In this document: one piece after another, positions 44,880 through 53,209 of the stretch
Layout: each line of letters starts with the position of its first letter
Numbering within the stretch: position 1 is the first letter of the stretch
Assembly (NCBI GenBank): GCA_040235565.1
Contig: JBECLA010000134.1
Coordinates: 1 to 64,000, forward strand
Direction of reading: 5' to 3'
Length of the DNA stretch: 64,000 nucleotides
DNA from: JAHEIJ01 sp040235565
GTDB taxonomy: Bacteria > Pseudomonadota > Gammaproteobacteria > UBA6429 > Thiohalophilaceae
Notes under the pieces: generated by a model
Databases searched by the model: none
What the model saw: only the letters and a program-made list of their open reading frames with translations
What the model was told of the DNA's origin: nothing
Made by a program: the position numbers and the translations under genes

Positions 44880-44967
44880 GAATAAGTCCCGGGAGGTGTT
44901 TACCTACCATCGATGCGATGGATAGAATGCCCTACACCCATTTTGGTCTCAAGACCCATTTACTACT

Positions 44968-45357
44968 ATGACGATTAAAGTTGAGGTTTCTTTCGGCGAG
45001 TTCCTGGACAAGATAAGCATCCTGGAGATCAAGAGTGAGCGTATTTCCGATGTCGCAAAGCTTGAGAACGTTAATCGGGAATTAAGTCTGTTACGAGAGA
45101 GCTGGGCAGCACATCCGGCCTCAAAGACGGACATCAGTAATGAAATGGCAAGGCTCAAGGCCATTAATGAAAAATTATGGGAGATCGAGGACGACATCCG
45201 TGACAAGGAACGGAACAAGACCTTTGATCAGGGTTTTATAGAATTGGCCCGGGCAGTCTATTTCACTAATGATGAACGGGCTGCGGTGAAGCGCGAACTC
45301 AACCTGAAACTGGGTTCCGAGCTGGTCGAAGAAAAGTCCTACGCCGACTACCAATGA
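44968..45357 (+). CDS. DUF6165 family protein
   Basis: A 129-aa soluble helical protein that starts MTIKVEVSFGEFLDKISILEIKSERI. The remaining sequence is Glu/Lys-rich and includes LWEIEDDIRDKERNKTFDQGFIELARAVYFTNDERA. I recall this as DUF6165, often found near tetratricopeptide or glycosyltransferase genes, none of which are here. Function is unknown. It sits between divergent thioredoxin-like and convergent mtgA genes. Confidence 0.8.
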   Translation: MTIKVEVSFGEFLDKISILEIKSERISDVAKLENVNRELSLLRESWAAHPASKTDISNEMARLKAINEKLWEIEDDIRDKERNKTFDQGFIELARAVYFTNDERAAVKRELNLKLGSELVEEKSYADYQ

Positions 45358-45376
45358 GTCCGCTTCGTTTTCCGGA

Positions 45377-46108
45377 CTACATGCGTTCATAAATGCGTTC
45401 GGCACGCTCCTGAAATCGGGCGGTCCGTGTTTGCGGATTATGTTTGATGGGGCTCGGTAAGGTCGCCGCCAGCTGCGCTGCCTGCCAGTAGCTGACCTCG
45501 GCAATACTGCGTCCCCAGTAGTGCCGGGCGGCGGCCTCTACCCCATAGATACCCTTGCCAAATTCCGCGATGTTCAGGTAAGTCAGCAAAATCCGTTTTT
45601 TACTGACCTTGAATTCCATACCCAGGGTCAGGATCAACTCATGCCATTTCCGCAAAGGATTACGAGAGGCAGTGAAAAACATGTTTTTCACGGTTTGTTG
45701 CGACAGGGTACTGGCGCCGTATTTCAGTTGCCCGGTTTGCAGGTTGTAACTCATTGCCTCGCGAAACGCGATCAGATCGAAGCCGGGGTGGCGGTAAAAG
45801 CGGGCATCTTCTGCCACGATTACCGCGCGCCTGACCTGGGATGGAATCCGGCTCAATGGTACAGGTTGCCATTGTAGTGGCGGCAGTGATTTGTCCGTTT
45901 GCCGTCGCGCCTCGTAGGTCTGGATAAAACGTGATTTACTCACCGGCCCCTGGCCAAACTGTGTCCAGTCCGGCCAGATATGGACCAGATACAACACATC
46001 AATCGCCAGTAGTATCAGGCCAATCTGGAGCGACCCGCGCAGATAACGCCACGTCTTTTTTAAACGAGAGCGCCGGTGGCGGCGTGACTTAACAAAGGGC
46101 AACCTCAT
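45377..46108 (-). CDS. mtgA: Monofunctional peptidoglycan glycosyltransferase
   Basis: A 243-aa GT51 enzyme that polymerises lipid II without a transpeptidase domain. A basic N-terminus (RRHRRSRLKK) precedes one membrane helix (about 26-45). The catalytic Glu lies in VIVAEDARFYRHPGFD. The motif YGASTLSQQTVKNMF and RKWHELILTLGMEFKVSKKRILLTYLN follow. I start at MRLPFVKSRRH because the 22 codons upstream do not resemble family N-termini. Confidence 0.95.
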   Translation of the reverse strand: MRLPFVKSRRHRRSRLKKTWRYLRGSLQIGLILLAIDVLYLVHIWPDWTQFGQGPVSKSRFIQTYEARRQTDKSLPPLQWQPVPLSRIPSQVRRAVIVAEDARFYRHPGFDLIAFREAMSYNLQTGQLKYGASTLSQQTVKNMFFTASRNPLRKWHELILTLGMEFKVSKKRILLTYLNIAEFGKGIYGVEAAARHYWGRSIAEVSYWQAAQLAATLPSPIKHNPQTRTARFQERAERIYERM

Positions 46109-46220
46109 GAGGCATGATCCTGCTGTTCGGCTAAGACTTTGTCGAGCCAATATCCATACAGGTGACGACAGCAATGGTCAAACTGTGAAGTGCGGCCTGG
46201 TTATCCGTTGCTGCGGGATT

Positions 46221-46475
46221 TCAGGAGTTTTGACAGGGCCGCTGGAAGTAGCACGTCAGGGCGCAGGTGATCGAAGTCAGTAGCCAGAACAGAAAAAAAC
46301 CGATGCTGTAACCGCCCAGGCGGCTGATTTGCGGATAACCGCCACTCAGACTGAGGATCTCGGGATCGAACGCAGTAAAAAACAGAATCGTGGCCAGACC
46401 CGAAGTTAAAAATGACGGCCAGAGAACGGCGACGATTTTTTGTATGGTTGGAATATCCTGCCGACTTTCGGTCAT
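46221..46475 (-). CDS. Small two-TM membrane protein downstream of fixH
   Basis: An 84-aa protein with two hydrophobic segments (about 17-36 and 52-73) joined by a short loop SLSGGYPQISRLGG. A soluble N-terminus (TESRQDIPTIQKI) and three Cys near the end complete it. It stands where ccoI/ccoS might be expected after fixH but resembles neither; small hydrophobic proteins occur here in other sulfur oxidisers. It is 70 bases past fixH and may be an oxidase-assembly accessory. The family is unrecognised. Confidence 0.7.
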   Translation of the reverse strand: MTESRQDIPTIQKIVAVLWPSFLTSGLATILFFTAFDPEILSLSGGYPQISRLGGYSIGFFLFWLLTSITCALTCYFQRPCQNS

Positions 46476-46545
46476 ACCTGCTCCTCCGCTGGTGGTGTTG
46501 TCCGGCTCTTGCGGCCGGTTATTTATTCTTTATACCAGTTCATCC

Positions 46546-47052
46546 TCAGGGTGTCAGCGTCCACGCCGTTTGGTCTGGCAGGCGGGCGCGGCCGTTAAGG
46601 CGCCAGGACTCATCTTCGGGGGTGATAAACAGATACCAGTTTCCCGCCGCCGGTGGTGCTGCCAATAAGCCGGTATAGTGTCCGCCTTGCTGGAGCAACA
46701 AGGGGACAAGAATATCCTGTCCGCTGCGTGTCGGGTGAATCAGTTGCAACATCAGGCGTTCACTGCTGACCGGTTGGTTTGCCTCGATCTGCACGGATAA
46801 CTGCTGTTGCGCCGGCTGCCAGGCAATGCGGGCACTCAGGCCCAGGCGGATGGCCGCTTGTTCCCGCTCCAGGGTGCGATTGATACCCAGCCCGGCCTTG
46901 TAGTAATCATCTTTTACCAGGCCATCGGGATTCGTCATGGCGATCACGATCGTGATAATCCCGCCGATCACGGCCGTGGCGGGCAATGCCATCAGAAACC
47001 ATGGCCAGAATTGTTTATACCAGGGTGTTACTTCATTCATGGTTAGCGACAT
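46546..47052 (-). CDS. fixH: FixH/CcoH cbb3 oxidase assembly protein
   Basis: A 168-aa protein with one membrane helix (about 17-39) and a periplasmic beta domain. The FixH pattern WYKQFWPWFLMALP followed by NPDGLVKDDYYKAGLGINRTLERE is clear. It helps assemble the CcoN and CcoP subunits. GAGG lies five bases before this ATG, favouring it over the ATG four codons in. It follows ccoG with a 102-base gap. Confidence 0.92.
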   Translation of the reverse strand: MSLTMNEVTPWYKQFWPWFLMALPATAVIGGIITIVIAMTNPDGLVKDDYYKAGLGINRTLEREQAAIRLGLSARIAWQPAQQQLSVQIEANQPVSSERLMLQLIHPTRSGQDILVPLLLQQGGHYTGLLAAPPAAGNWYLFITPEDESWRLNGRARLPDQTAWTLTP

Positions 47053-47154
47053 TTTTACCTCGGTTAATGATACTTCAGGCTGCCGGTTTTAATGTGAGAG
47101 TTTATCGCGGCAGTGAATACAGATTGCATGACGGGTGGCAACCTCATCCTGACG

Positions 47155-48561
47155 TTATCTCGTTACCGGCCCGATGAATCGACCGGTTTCCGTGACTTGC
47201 AATTCCGGGTCATCAATGGCTTCGAGGTGAAACTCGATATCATTCCCGGTTCGTTCCAGTTTCACCGGATCGATCTGCACCTGTACCGGTAATTCAATGA
47301 CCTCGCCACTGTTGATACTGAATTCCCCTTTACGGTTCAGCAAGGTCAGGCCTTCAAGACCGGAGACACCCAGGCGGTAGGTATGGGTCTTGTTGTCCAT
47401 GTTAATGATTTTCAGGGTGTAAATGTTTTCCACCATGCCTTCCGTGGTTTCTCGATACAGGGCATTGCGGTCACGAATGATATCGAGTTCCAGTGGCGTG
47501 CGGGTAAACATGCTGTAGAGCAGGGCGACAGTAATGAGGGTGATCAGTGCCCCATAGACCATCATGCGTGGTCGTACAATATGGGTTTGTTTGCCATCGA
47601 TGGCATTTTGCGTGGTATAGCGAACCAGCCCCTTGGGGTAACCCATTTTTTCCATTACGTCATCACACACGTCGACACAGGCGGCACAGCCAATACACTG
47701 GTACTGCAGACCATTCCGGATATCGATCCCGGTGGGACAGACCTGGACACACAAGGTGCAGTCGATACAGTCGCCCAGGCCCAATGCTTTCGGATCGGCA
47801 TTGCGTTTGCGGGAACCGCGCGGTTCCCCCCGGTTCTCATCATAGGAAATGATCAGCGTATCATTGTCGAACATGGCGCTTTGAAAGCGCGCATAGGGGC
47901 ACATGTAAATACAAACCTGTTCGCGCAAGAATCCCGCATTGCCATACGTCGCGAAGCTGTAAAAAATGATCCAGAACGTCTCCCACGGTCCCAGGCTCAG
48001 GGTCAGCAGTGACTGGCCCAGCTCCAGAATGGGCGTGAAATAGCCGACGAAGGTAAAACCGGTCCAGGCCGAGAAAGTGATCCAGAGAAACTGTTTGCTA
48101 CCGCGGAGCATGAATTTGCGGGCGGTCCACGGCGCGTTAGCCAGTTTCATCTGTTTGTTGCGATCTCCTTCTATCCACCGTTCCATGCGCAGGAAGACTT
48201 CAGTCCAGACGGTTTGCGGGCAGGCATAACCACACCACAGACGGCCCGCCAGGGCGGTAAAGAAAAATAACGCCAGTGCGGCGATGATCAGCAACGAAGC
48301 CAGATAAAAGAAATCCTGGGGCCAGAAGGTCAGCCCGAGAATGTAGAATTTGCGTGCCGGTAAATCGAACAATACCGCCTGGTGCCCCTCCCAGCGTAAC
48401 CAGGGCGCGATGTAATAAAGTCCCAGCAAGGTCAACACACCGAGTGTTCGTAGCATGGCAAAAATGCCGCTGACCTTACGCGGATAGACTTTCTGATGTT
48501 TGGCGTAAAACTCTTCCGGTTCCTGGCCGGGTTGAATCTCGGTTGTGGGCTGGTCGTTCAT
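47155..48561 (-). CDS. ccoG: Cytochrome c oxidase accessory protein CcoG (RdxA/FixG)
   Basis: A 468-aa inner-membrane iron-sulfur protein needed for cbb3 copper delivery. About five membrane helices lie in the first 370 residues. Polyferredoxin cysteines are in CGYACPQTVWTE and in CIDCTLCVQVCPTGIDIR with CIGCAACVDVCDD. A periplasmic immunoglobulin-like tail (380-468) closes the protein. CcoG reduces Cu(II) for the CcoN site. It sits between ccoP and fixH. The copper ATPase ccoI is not in the window. Confidence 0.95.
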   Translation of the reverse strand: MNDQPTTEIQPGQEPEEFYAKHQKVYPRKVSGIFAMLRTLGVLTLLGLYYIAPWLRWEGHQAVLFDLPARKFYILGLTFWPQDFFYLASLLIIAALALFFFTALAGRLWCGYACPQTVWTEVFLRMERWIEGDRNKQMKLANAPWTARKFMLRGSKQFLWITFSAWTGFTFVGYFTPILELGQSLLTLSLGPWETFWIIFYSFATYGNAGFLREQVCIYMCPYARFQSAMFDNDTLIISYDENRGEPRGSRKRNADPKALGLGDCIDCTLCVQVCPTGIDIRNGLQYQCIGCAACVDVCDDVMEKMGYPKGLVRYTTQNAIDGKQTHIVRPRMMVYGALITLITVALLYSMFTRTPLELDIIRDRNALYRETTEGMVENIYTLKIINMDNKTHTYRLGVSGLEGLTLLNRKGEFSINSGEVIELPVQVQIDPVKLERTGNDIEFHLEAIDDPELQVTETGRFIGPVTR

Positions 48562-48658
48562 ATCACTTGTAAATACCAGGGGTTAGTCAGGTGTGAAAAT
48601 CAAAACCGCCACCCCGACCTGACGAGGCGGCATCAAAATTCTAGCGCAAAAGGTAACG

Positions 48659-48769
48659 TTACTCTTGTCTGGATTTTGTCAGAAAATACGTGTAGAGGAA
48701 GGCCAGCATTCAGACCATAAACAAACCGATGAAAAGTGTCAGAATTCCGGTCCAACTGTCCAGCAGCAT
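48659..48769 (-). pseudogene. Small one-TM protein ORF interrupted by in-frame TGA
   Basis: Between ccoP and ccoG a 36-codon frame reads MLLDSWTGILTLFIGLFMV, stop (TGA at 48710-48712), then MLAFLYTYFLTKSRQE and TAA. Either side of the stop is hydrophobic, so together they make one membrane helix with a basic end. This resembles DUF3149-type micro-proteins found near cbb3 genes, in which a Gly often stands at the interrupted place; GGA to TGA is one change. It may be a recent nonsense mutation, an assembly error or a stop that is read through. I have no evidence for a selenocysteine element. Confidence 0.45.
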
Positions 48770-48850
48770 ATCTAGCAACCTGTATTTGCCTCAGTGTGGT
48801 TTGAGCGGCAGCAGGCAAGGGTTGCCTGCTGCCGTGGTTGATACGGCTAT

Positions 48851-49741
48851 CTACTTGGCCGACAGGCTGTAGATGTAGGCGGCCAGGACATGCACCTTGT
48901 CTTCGCCCAGGAAGTCGCGGTGCGGCGGCATGACTCCATTGCGGCCCTTGGCAATGGTTTGTCGAATTACGCCAGGCGATCCCCCATACAACCAGTTGTC
49001 ATCGGTCAGGTTGGGGGCGCCCAGTGCCTGATTACCGGTTCCGTCCATGCCATGACAGGCAACGCACATGGTGTCGAACTTGGTCTTGCCGGCGGCAGCC
49101 AGTTCAGCATCATGCTTGCGGCCACCCAGGCTCAGCACATACTGGGTCATTTCATCCAGACCTTTCTCACCCAGTGCGGCTTCCCACGGAGGCATTGCGC
49201 CCATGCGTCCATCCAGGATGGTGGTTTTGATCGCTTCCGGCGAACCTCCATAGAGCCAGTCATCGTCGGTGAGGTCGGGGAAACCCACGGCTCCGGTCGC
49301 AGTGGAACCGTGACAGGTGGCGCAATAGTTCAGGAACAATCGCTGGCCAACCTTGACGGCGTCGGCATTCTGGGCCAGATCGTCGACGCTTTGCTGGGCA
49401 AACGCGGAAAAGATCGGTTGATATTTGGCCTCGGCCTTTGCCATTTCATTGTCATACTGACCGTGGGAGGTCCAGCCCAGGGTGCCGGCAAAGTTACCCG
49501 CCCCGGGATACAGGACGATATAGACAAGGCCAAACACGATGGTGATGTAAAACAACCATAACCACCAGCGGGGCAAGGGGTTGTTGTACTCTTCCAGGTT
49601 TTCATCCCATTTATGGCCGGTGACATCGCCAGAGGCGGCTTCGCCAACCCGGGGTTTGCTGGCCCATTTAATCAGCCAGTAGCAGGCGAGAATGTTGCCT
49701 ACCGTGATAATGATTACCCACCAGCTCCAGAAACTACTCAT
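48851..49741 (-). CDS. ccoP: cbb3 oxidase diheme cytochrome c subunit CcoP
   Basis: A 296-aa subunit with two N-terminal membrane helices (about 5-25 and 60-78) and two cytochrome c domains. Heme sites are CATCH at 140-144 and CVACH at 226-230, with distal Met in GAMPPW and GVMPPH. The domains are nearly duplicated, both having LTDD-W-LYGGSP. I start at MSSFWSWW; it overlaps ccoQ by eight bases. CcoP relays electrons from periplasmic donors to CcoO and the oxidase core. Confidence 0.96.
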   Translation of the reverse strand: MSSFWSWWVIIITVGNILACYWLIKWASKPRVGEAASGDVTGHKWDENLEEYNNPLPRWWLWLFYITIVFGLVYIVLYPGAGNFAGTLGWTSHGQYDNEMAKAEAKYQPIFSAFAQQSVDDLAQNADAVKVGQRLFLNYCATCHGSTATGAVGFPDLTDDDWLYGGSPEAIKTTILDGRMGAMPPWEAALGEKGLDEMTQYVLSLGGRKHDAELAAAGKTKFDTMCVACHGMDGTGNQALGAPNLTDDNWLYGGSPGVIRQTIAKGRNGVMPPHRDFLGEDKVHVLAAYIYSLSAK

Positions 49742-49913
49742 GATGGTCTCCTTTATTCTTATCGTCGAGCGGATACTCGGACTCATTGAAGGGCAGTTGC
49801 GCCGCTTCGTTGAAACGACGTTTGGTCTTGCCACTCCAGGCCCACAATACGATGCCGATGAACACCACGAACATCACCACGGTATACCAGCCGCGAATAT
49901 CATTGATATCCAT
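49734..49913 (-). CDS. ccoQ: cbb3 oxidase small subunit CcoQ
   Basis: A 59-aa membrane protein that starts MDINDIRGWYTVVMF. It has one helix (about 10-26) followed by a basic turn (GKTKRRFNEAAQLPF) and an acidic end. Length, charge and position between ccoO and ccoP match CcoQ, which stabilises the CcoNOP complex. It follows the ccoO stop by five bases, and GGAGG is six bases before the ATG. Confidence 0.93.
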   Translation of the reverse strand: MDINDIRGWYTVVMFVVFIGIVLWAWSGKTKRRFNEAAQLPFNESEYPLDDKNKGDHHE

Positions 49914-49918
49914 GTTAT

Positions 49919-50548
49919 TTACCTCCGCGTCTTGATCGCTGTGCCCAGACCCTGCAGGTAGGCAACCAGGGCATCCATTTCGGTCTTGCCCCGCACTTCG
50001 TCACCTGCCTTGGCGATTTCCGCCTCGCTGTAGGTTTCACAGCCGTTGCAGGTGGCTGTGATGAGCGTATTCATCCGGCGCATCTTGGTGGCGGTGTTTT
50101 TACCGTCCAGCTTGTTTTCCGCCAACCAGGGGAAGCCCGGCATGTTGGATTCCGGCACCACATCGCGGGGATTGATCAGGTGCACGCGATGCCAGTCGTC
50201 ACTGTAACGACCGCCAACGCGCGCCAGATCCGGCCCGGTGCGCTTGGAGCCCCACTGGAAGGGGTGGTCGTAAACAAATTCACCCGCGACCGAGTAATGA
50301 CCATAACGTTCTGTTTCCGCACGGAAGGGACGAATCATCTGGGAGTGGCACACATAACAGCCTTCCCGAACGTAGATATCCCGGCCTTCCAGCCGTAGCG
50401 CGGAATACGGTTTAACACCCGCAGTCGGTTCAGTGGTGTCCTTGATGAAGAACAGTGGCACGATTTCCACCAGGCCACCAAAGCTGATGACGATCAGAAT
50501 AAAGATGATCATCAAACCGATATTTTTTTCGACGACTTCATGACTCAT
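49919..50548 (-). CDS. ccoO: cbb3 oxidase monoheme cytochrome c subunit CcoO
   Basis: A 209-aa subunit with an N-terminal membrane helix (about 10-34) and a cytochrome c domain. The heme motif is CYVCH at 64-68 in YVREGCYVCHSQMIRPF, and the distal methionine is in PESNMPGFPW. Near residue 180 the sequence TCNGCETYSEAE has an additional C-x2-C that lacks the heme histidine, unusual among CcoO proteins I recall. It starts 14 bases after the ccoN stop. Confidence 0.95.
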   Translation of the reverse strand: MSHEVVEKNIGLMIIFILIVISFGGLVEIVPLFFIKDTTEPTAGVKPYSALRLEGRDIYVREGCYVCHSQMIRPFRAETERYGHYSVAGEFVYDHPFQWGSKRTGPDLARVGGRYSDDWHRVHLINPRDVVPESNMPGFPWLAENKLDGKNTATKMRRMNTLITATCNGCETYSEAEIAKAGDEVRGKTEMDALVAYLQGLGTAIKTRR

Positions 50549-50562
50549 GTTCGTATCCTCCT

Positions 50563-51978
50563 TTAGGCCGTCTGGCTTGCGGTGGTGGTGGCTGGTTTGG
50601 CGCCGGCAATCGTCTTGAAGACGTTGTACGCCATGATCAGCATGCCCACGAGGAACAGCAGACCGCCAAGGAAACGTACCGTGTAGTACGGATACATGCG
50701 CTCCAGACTTTCCACGAAGCTGTAAGTCAGGGTGCCGTCTTCATTTACGGCGCGCCACATCAGGCCCTGCATCACACCGGCTATCCACATCGAGGCGATA
50801 TACAGCACGATACCGATGGTGGCGACCCAGAAATGGGTATCCATCAGTTTGATCGAAAACATCTGTTCCCGATTAAACAGCTTGGGTATCAGGAAGTAGA
50901 CCGAGCCGATGGACACCAGACCGACCCAGCCCAGCGCGCCCGAGTGGACATGGCCGATGGTCCAGTCGGTGTAGTGCGACAGCGAGTTGACGGTCTTGAT
51001 GGACATCATCGGCCCTTCGAAGGTGGACATGCCATAGAAGGACAGGGAGACGATGAGGAATTTCAGAATCGGATCCGTGCGCAGTTTATGCCAGGCCCCG
51101 GACAGGGTCATGATTCCGTTGATCATACCCCCCCAGGAGGGTGCCAGCAGGATCAGCGAGAAGATCATCCCCAGTGACTGGGCCCAGTCCGGCAAGGCGG
51201 TGTAGTGCAGATGGTGCGGACCGGCCCACATGTAAGTGGAAATCAGCGCCCAGAAGTGCACCACTGACAGGCGATAGGAATACACCGGCCGACCGGCCTG
51301 CTTGGGTATGAAGTAGTACATCATGCCGAGGAAGCCGGCGGTGAGGAAGAAGCCCACTGCATTATGACCGTACCACCATTGCACCATGGCATCGATGGCC
51401 CCCGGATACATGGAGTAAGACTTCGTCAGGGTCACCGGGAGGGCCATGCTGTTGACGATGTGCAATACGGCAATGGTCAAGATAAAGGCGCCGTAGAACC
51501 AGTTGGCCACGTAGATATGCTTGACCTTGCGGGTGGCAATGGTACCGAAGAAGACGATGGCGTAGGCGACCCAGACCACGGCAATTAACAGGTCAATGGG
51601 CCATTCCAGTTCGGCGTATTCCTTCCCGGAGGTCCAGCCGAGCGGCAGGGAGATAGCCGCCAGCAGAATAATCAGGGTCCAGCCCCAGAAGGTAAAGGCT
51701 GCCAGACCGCCACCGAAGAGACGCGTTTGACAGGTCCGCTGAACCACGTAATACGAGGTAGCGAACAGGGCCGAACCCCCGAAGGCGAAGATCACGGCAT
51801 TGGTATGCAGCGGACGCAATCGGCTGTAAGTCAGCCAGGGTATGTCAAAGTTCAGTGCGGGCCACACCAGTTGCGCGGCAATGAACACACCGGCGGTGAC
51901 GCCGACAATGCCCCAGATTACCGTCATAACAGCGAACTGGCGAACGACCTTGTAATTGTAGGTATTTGCGGTTTCCAT
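50563..51978 (-). CDS. ccoN: cbb3 oxidase catalytic subunit CcoN
   Basis: A 471-aa heme-copper oxidase subunit I with twelve membrane helices. Histidine ligands of the low-spin heme, high-spin heme b3 and CuB are present in LRPLHTNAVIFAFGG, YGHNAVGFFLT, GPHHLHYTALPDW and TIGHVHSGALGW. It reduces O2 to water with high affinity and pumps protons. It is first in ccoNOQP, with an FNR box 95 bases upstream of the ATG. Confidence 0.97.
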   Translation of the reverse strand: METANTYNYKVVRQFAVMTVIWGIVGVTAGVFIAAQLVWPALNFDIPWLTYSRLRPLHTNAVIFAFGGSALFATSYYVVQRTCQTRLFGGGLAAFTFWGWTLIILLAAISLPLGWTSGKEYAELEWPIDLLIAVVWVAYAIVFFGTIATRKVKHIYVANWFYGAFILTIAVLHIVNSMALPVTLTKSYSMYPGAIDAMVQWWYGHNAVGFFLTAGFLGMMYYFIPKQAGRPVYSYRLSVVHFWALISTYMWAGPHHLHYTALPDWAQSLGMIFSLILLAPSWGGMINGIMTLSGAWHKLRTDPILKFLIVSLSFYGMSTFEGPMMSIKTVNSLSHYTDWTIGHVHSGALGWVGLVSIGSVYFLIPKLFNREQMFSIKLMDTHFWVATIGIVLYIASMWIAGVMQGLMWRAVNEDGTLTYSFVESLERMYPYYTVRFLGGLLFLVGMLIMAYNVFKTIAGAKPATTTASQTA

Positions 51979-52072
51979 AGGCCATCCTTCTTATTGGTTT
52001 TGCATGTGTAACGGGACTGAATATCCCGGAGGGAAAACTACCGATGGTTTTAAACTGGTTCCAGATCAGGAT

Positions 52073-52086
52073 TTGATCTAGATCAA
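52073..52086 (-). promoter_or_regulatory. Perfect FNR/Anr box upstream of ccoN
   Basis: The palindrome TTGATCTAGATCAA matches TTGAT-N4-ATCAA exactly. It ends 95 bases before the ccoN start. An AT-rich hexamer about 20 bases downstream (TTTAAA or TAAAAC) fits a -10 at class II activation distance. The FNR-type gene next to it is the obvious regulator. Confidence 0.88.
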
Positions 52087-52155
52087 ATGATAGCTGTCTT
52101 TTTTGCGACAGGCAGGGAACTTTTGTGTCTGAACTGTGGCATCGCCGCAAGCGTG

Positions 52156-52932
52156 TCAGGAGGCGGAGTATGTTGAGCCTTCTTCGTCTTTCGATTCCGG
52201 TAGGCTGCAACGGTTGCTGATGGCCTGTAATTGGGCCAGATCCAGAATCCGGATATGTTTGCGCTCAACGATCAGGAGCCGCTGCTCCTGGAACTGGCTG
52301 AACAGGCGACTGATGGTTTCCACCGCCATCCCCAGCAGATTGGCGATATCGTTGCGGGACATGCTGAGATTGAATTCGGTGGCGGAATAGCCCCGATCCT
52401 TGAAGCGTTCCGAGAGCTGCACCAGGAAGCTGGCGAGGCGTGATTCGACCGGCGCCCGCGCCAGCAGGGCCATATGACAATGTTCATGCTGCAGCTCATC
52501 ACTCATCAGACTGAGTAAATGATGGCTCAGACCGGGTATTTCACGACTCAGGGTTTCGAGCCGTTCATAGGGGATTTCGCAGACACTGACGGTTTCCAGA
52601 GCCTTGGCCGAGCAGGTGTGGACGCTACGACTGATGGCATCGAGACCCAGTAATTCCCCCGGAAGATGAAAACCGATAATCTGTTCCTGGCCTTCCTGAT
52701 CGGTGGTGAAGGTCTTCAAAGAACCGGCGCGCACGGCGAACATAGATCGGAACGGATCGCCCATGCGATAGAGATACTCACCTTTTTCGACGGGCCGGCG
52801 CCGCTTGATGATTTTATCCAGCTTGTTGAGATCACCGTCGCCGAGGCCCATCGGCATACAGAGCTGAAACAGGCTGCATTTCTGGCAATGGGAGCGGATA
52901 TCTTCCAGTTTTACAATGCGTTCTTGAGGCAT
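52156..52932 (-). CDS. fnr: FNR/Anr-family oxygen-responsive regulator
   Basis: A 258-aa Crp/Fnr regulator. The three N-terminal cysteines C16, C19 and C25 (CQKCSLFQLC) plus C107 (VHTCSAK) form the oxygen-labile 4Fe-4S site. A beta-roll, dimer helix and winged helix follow, with recognition helix MAVETISRLFSQFQEQ, whose E-x2-S-R reads TTGAT sites. When O2 is low it should activate the ccoNOQP genes just downstream. A 20-bp palindrome lies before its start. Confidence 0.95.
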   Translation of the reverse strand: MPQERIVKLEDIRSHCQKCSLFQLCMPMGLGDGDLNKLDKIIKRRRPVEKGEYLYRMGDPFRSMFAVRAGSLKTFTTDQEGQEQIIGFHLPGELLGLDAISRSVHTCSAKALETVSVCEIPYERLETLSREIPGLSHHLLSLMSDELQHEHCHMALLARAPVESRLASFLVQLSERFKDRGYSATEFNLSMSRNDIANLLGMAVETISRLFSQFQEQRLLIVERKHIRILDLAQLQAISNRCSLPESKDEEGSTYSAS

Positions 52933-52964
52933 ATACTGTCTGCCGGTCTGGTTTCAGTCGAGGG

Positions 52965-52984
52965 GTGAAATCACTCGATTTCAC
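52965..52984. promoter_or_regulatory. Palindrome upstream of fnr, possible operator
   Basis: Eight-base arms GTGAAATC and GATTTCAC flank four bases, 33-52 bases before the fnr start. It does not match the FNR consensus. A sensor other than FNR itself, or a hairpin in the leader, is possible. Confidence 0.4.
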
Positions 52985-53209
52985 AGATCGCAAATATACT
53001 GTAAACCTTCCGGTATAAACAGCAGATTGTCAACAAATTGACCCCAATCAATATAGCTCTTCTCAAAATCAGCTAGGAATTTACGGTTTTTCTATCGTTT
53101 ATGTGTCGATCCAGTTCCCCCTGTCCTGAGATAACGGTATCCTTCCGGTTTGTCCTCAACCCCCGGATTCTTGTTTCCCGGCAGTTGCCGGTTTATTTAG
53201 GAGTGAGAG

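Noticed and set aside
48710..48712. TGA in the small cco ORF as a selenocysteine codon
   Set aside because: It falls within a membrane helix, no downstream SECIS-like hairpin is evident, and a Gly-to-stop change explains it more simply.
48633..48818. A 61-codon minus-strand frame between ccoP and ccoG
   Set aside because: It has no recognisable feature and overlaps the more convincing membrane micro-protein in another frame.
52985..53209. Possible his leader peptide with a run of His codons upstream of hisB
   Set aside because: I found no short frame with consecutive histidine codons and no attenuator hairpin with a T-run.
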